Shown here: piece by piece, positions 15,988 to 17,868 of the stretch
How the letters are laid out: the number at the start of each line of letters is the position of its first letter
How positions within the stretch are numbered: the first letter of the stretch is position 1
Source of the DNA: Butyrivibrio sp.
GTDB lineage: Bacteria > Bacillota_A > Clostridia > Lachnospirales > Lachnospiraceae
NCBI RefSeq assembly: GCF_024699075.1
Contig: NZ_JAILQF010000269.1
Span: 1 to 17,868 of the forward strand
Length of the DNA: 17,868 nucleotides
Direction: 5' to 3'
Notes under the pieces: generated by a model
Database searches by the model: none
The model's input: the letters and a program-made list of their open reading frames with translations, nothing else
What the model was told of the DNA's origin: nothing
Translations under genes and position numbers: made by a program

Positions 15988-16222
15988 CCTTGCGATTTGA
16001 TTAACTTGGACAGTAATAAAGGATTTTCGTGTTCTTTAAAAATTTTATTAAATTCAAGAGCTTAATAGAAGGAATTTTGTATTCTGTTTGGGATCCACCT
16101 GTCTGAGCGTAAGCGAGTTTGGATCCCAGAATATAAAATGACAGATATTAAGCCTTGAATTATAAGATTTTTAAGACATGAAAATCCTTTATTAACTATC
16201 CAAGTTAATCAAATTCGCAAGG
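15988..16222. mobile_element. 235-bp long imperfect palindrome, possible MITE or giant hairpin
   Basis: The two arms are imperfect reverse complements across their whole length. Ends: CCTTGCGA (15988-15995) and TCGCAAGG (16215-16222). Perfect 15-bp blocks pair 15996-16010 with 16199-16213, and 16014-16028 with 16180-16194. Further blocks pair AATTCAAG (16041-16048) with CTTGAATT (16154-16161), and GCTTAATA (16050-16057) with TATTAAGC (16146-16153). The apex is GGGATCCA (16090-16097) with TGGATCCC (16120-16127) around a loop containing GAGCGTAAGCGAG. It has no coding capacity and lies between two convergent genes. Structure and size fit a non-autonomous terminal-inverted-repeat element; a bidirectional terminator is the alternative. 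No clear target-site duplication was seen. Confidence 0.75.
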
Positions 16223-16240
16223 TGTTACATTTATGTTATG

Positions 16241-16867
16241 TCAAGCCCATTTTCTTTCATTTGTAACGTAGCTGTCGCAATAAGGACACTTAACGGTCTG
16301 ACCTCTTGCGATCATAAGGTTAGCTCCGCAATGAGGACATGTATAGCTTTCAGGACGAATCTGCGTAATTGATTCAGCTCCTGTATTATATGTCATAATA
16401 AGAGTCTCTTCACCCTGAAGTCTTGTATTTTGTGATCTGTCACTTATAAGAATTGTTTTACCGTTATATTCTGCTATCTGAACTGTCTCTCCAAGATTAT
16501 ATCCTGATTTTGTATTAGAACCTGTAGATACTGATACAGTATTAATTCTACCATTTCTATCAAAATATCTAACCTGGACAATTACAAGTGGACGATTGTT
16601 GATCATAACGGTGCCATCTGTCTCATAGGCAACAATCTTGCCATAATAAGAGGTTCCTTTTTTAAGATATTTATTCTTCTTAACTATTGAACTGAATCCG
16701 ATCACCAAAAAAACAATGCCTATTGCCAAAAAAGGAATCGAAAGAGCAAGCAATCCAAAAAAGTCTTCTGTACCATTAAACGCTATAAGAAGCGGAACTA
16801 AAACAGCTACGCTTATAAGCATCCAGAATATGCCAAATATAATCATAAATTTATTGATAGCTTTCAT
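16241..16867 (-). CDS. Small membrane protein with DUF3592-like domain and C-terminal zinc ribbon
   Basis: Unknown function, 208 residues. Two membrane segments (about 8-30 and 36-60) are followed by a basic stretch and a beta-rich domain, GKIVAYETDGTVMINNRPLVIVQVRYFDRNGRINTVSVSTG ... YNLGETVQIAEYNGK (about 76-140), which resembles the soluble part of DUF3592 proteins. The C-terminus is a zinc ribbon with C177, C180, C194 and C197 in two CPxC motifs, 13 residues apart. The cytoplasmic side is most likely for the metal site. The ribosome site is weak (GGGG about 16 bases before the ATG), so the start is less certain, though the next Met would cut into the first helix. It stands alone, converging on the chemoreceptor gene. 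The combination suggests a membrane-associated scaffold or regulator, but no function should be assigned. Confidence 0.8.
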   Translation of the reverse strand: MKAINKFMIIFGIFWMLISVAVLVPLLIAFNGTEDFFGLLALSIPFLAIGIVFLVIGFSSIVKKNKYLKKGTSYYGKIVAYETDGTVMINNRPLVIVQVRYFDRNGRINTVSVSTGSNTKSGYNLGETVQIAEYNGKTILISDRSQNTRLQGEETLIMTYNTGAESITQIRPESYTCPHCGANLMIARGQTVKCPYCDSYVTNERKWA

Positions 16868-17148
16868 TTTTTATTTTATATACCCCTTTTATAAAAAAAT
16901 TTAAATGATCATGATGTAAAACCTGTTTTTACACCTACATCATTATATTGCAATATCTCAAAAAATAAACACTTATGCGATGAAACGTCAAAAATATACG
17001 ACGAAATGCATTTTGACAACTAATACATAATATCATACCTGTCAACTTAATAGCTTAAATTATTAGCTGACGTTTCTCACACTATAAGAAATGCGTGTCT
17101 TCTCTCACCAAGATATACTTCTTATAAGACATCATTTTGGCAAAAAAA
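16868..17148. other. AT-rich gap with several dyads upstream of the zinc-ribbon gene
   Basis: No reading frame worth calling was found in this gap. It holds a nested hairpin: ATGATGTA (16911-16918) with TACATCAT (16936-16943), or alternatively TGTAAAA (16915-16921) with TTTTACA (16927-16933). A distant 9-bp dyad pairs GAAACGTCA (16982-16990) with TGACGTTTC (17068-17076). A possible minus-strand promoter for the zinc-ribbon gene is TTGTCA (17019-17014), 17 bases, TATTTT (16996-16991); the -10 is weak. This would give a leader near 117 bases that includes the 16911-16943 hairpin. Confidence 0.4.
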
Positions 17149-17176
17149 TCCTGCAACCACAATTAATGTTGCAGGA
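17142..17176 (-). terminator. Strong intrinsic terminator of the SDR gene
   Basis: On the minus strand TCCTGCAAC and GTTGCAGGA (17176-17168 and 17157-17149) form a 9-bp stem with a 10-base loop. The stem is followed by seven T's (17148-17142). It starts 13 bases after the stop codon of the SDR gene. Confidence 0.92.
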
Positions 17177-17189
17177 CTTTCGATAATAT

Positions 17190-17868
17190 TTACTTCAAAG
17201 AATTCTGAGCATTTTCAAGTACTCCTATTACGTCATCACACCAGGCATCAAATTCCGGATCATCTTTCTGGCATTCATCAGGATGTGCAAGAATATAATC
17301 AAGCGCTATCCTTATACCTTCATGTAAAGGTATTGTTGTTGTCATAGTTGGTGCAAGCTTTTTGAGCTTACTGTTATCAAAGACAACTGATACTGCCTTA
17401 TCTCCTATAAGTCCGCCTTCAAAGTCATATCCTTTCTTAGCTCCTGCCTTAGCAAGGAAATATGAAGATACATGATATGCTTTAAGCTCTACTCCAAGAG
17501 CATCTGCTATAGTCTGATAGATCTGATTCCAGGTAAGTATCTCATCACCTGTTATCTGGAAAGCTTCGCCTATAGCATGACGATTACCCATAAGTGCTGT
17601 ATATCCAACTGCAAAATCCTTATTAAAGGTCATAGCCCAAAGTGATGTTCCATCTCCATGAATGATGACAGGCTTACCTTCCATCATACGTTTTATAACC
17701 TGCCAGGAGCCTTTGTTGCCATGAACACCAAGCGGAATGCTTCTTTCATCATAGGTATGACTTGGACGAACTATTGTTACAGGGAATCCCTCTTCTCTAT
17801 ATTTCTTCATAAGGAATTCTTCGCATGCTATCTTGTTTCTGGAATATTCCCAGTGAGGATTAGCAAGT
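17190..17868 (-). CDS. NAD-dependent epimerase/reductase, extended/atypical SDR family, N-terminus beyond window edge
   Basis: Soluble nucleotide-sugar epimerase-like or reductase-like protein, with about 225 C-terminal residues visible. The frame stays open to the right edge, so the in-frame ATG at 17810 is internal. The residues before it read LANPHWEYSRNKIACEEFLM, which contains the SDR catalytic YxxxK motif (YSRNK). Further family marks are VTIVRPSHTYDERSIP, the GDGTSLWAMTFNKDFAVGY segment and GEAFQITGDEILTWNQIYQTIADALG, a substrate-domain pattern of CSP41-like SDR proteins. The Rossmann GxxGxxG lies off the window. A strong terminator follows the stop. The substrate is unknown, and nothing adjacent hints at a pathway. 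Confidence 0.88.
   Translation of the reverse strand, partial: LANPHWEYSRNKIACEEFLMKKYREEGFPVTIVRPSHTYDERSIPLGVHGNKGSWQVIKRMMEGKPVIIHGDGTSLWAMTFNKDFAVGYTALMGNRHAIGEAFQITGDEILTWNQIYQTIADALGVELKAYHVSSYFLAKAGAKKGYDFEGGLIGDKAVSVVFDNSKLKKLAPTMTTTIPLHEGIRIALDYILAHPDECQKDDPEFDAWCDDVIGVLENAQNSLK

Noticed and set aside
17190..17810. SDR gene as a complete short protein starting at 17810
   Set aside because: The frame is open beyond 17810 to the window edge and includes the catalytic YSRNK motif, so the gene is partial rather than short.

Overview
This 17.9-kb window looks like chromosome from a low-GC, motile, carbohydrate-fermenting Firmicute. The gene content points to Lachnospiraceae, probably Butyrivibrio or a close relative. 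The reasons are AT-rich DNA with strong GGAGG ribosome sites, lipoprotein sugar-binding proteins, LacI-controlled ABC sugar operons, a clostridial-type iron alcohol dehydrogenase and a HAMP-less chemoreceptor. The genus is an inference. No tRNA, rRNA, CRISPR array, transposase or phage gene was seen.

Left part (1-5736, all minus strand). A CUT2-type monosaccharide ABC transporter is read right to left: lipoprotein binding protein (ChvE type), double ATPase (MmsA/GguA/XylG type), permease (MmsB/GguB/XylH type), then a second permease of the same subfamily cut by the window edge. An intercistronic hairpin separates the binding protein from the ATPase. Upstream lies a secreted cysteine-containing protein with MORN-like repeats and its own strong promoter.

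Middle (6038-7400, plus). A single-gene unit encodes an iron-dependent alcohol dehydrogenase. A near-consensus Rex redox operator precedes it and a strong intrinsic terminator follows.

Centre to right (7441-14390). A LacI-family regulator is divergent from a maltodextrin locus: MalE-type lipoprotein, MalF- and MalG-type permeases and a cytoplasmic GH13 neopullulanase/cyclomaltodextrinase. The shared intergenic region holds a good sigma-A promoter and an AAAACGTTTT palindrome that fits a LacI-family operator. No MalK ATPase is present, so a shared MsmX-type ATPase elsewhere is expected. The logic is import of malto-oligosaccharides followed by intracellular hydrolysis.

Right end (14486-17868). 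A chemoreceptor (plus) converges on a small membrane/zinc-ribbon protein (minus). Between them is a 235-bp imperfect palindrome, probably a MITE-like element or a giant hairpin. The window ends in a partial extended-SDR epimerase/reductase (minus) with a strong terminator.

No clearly new multi-gene system is visible. The most notable items are the long palindrome, the paired XylH-type permeases, the Rex-type operator and the MORN-like secreted protein.
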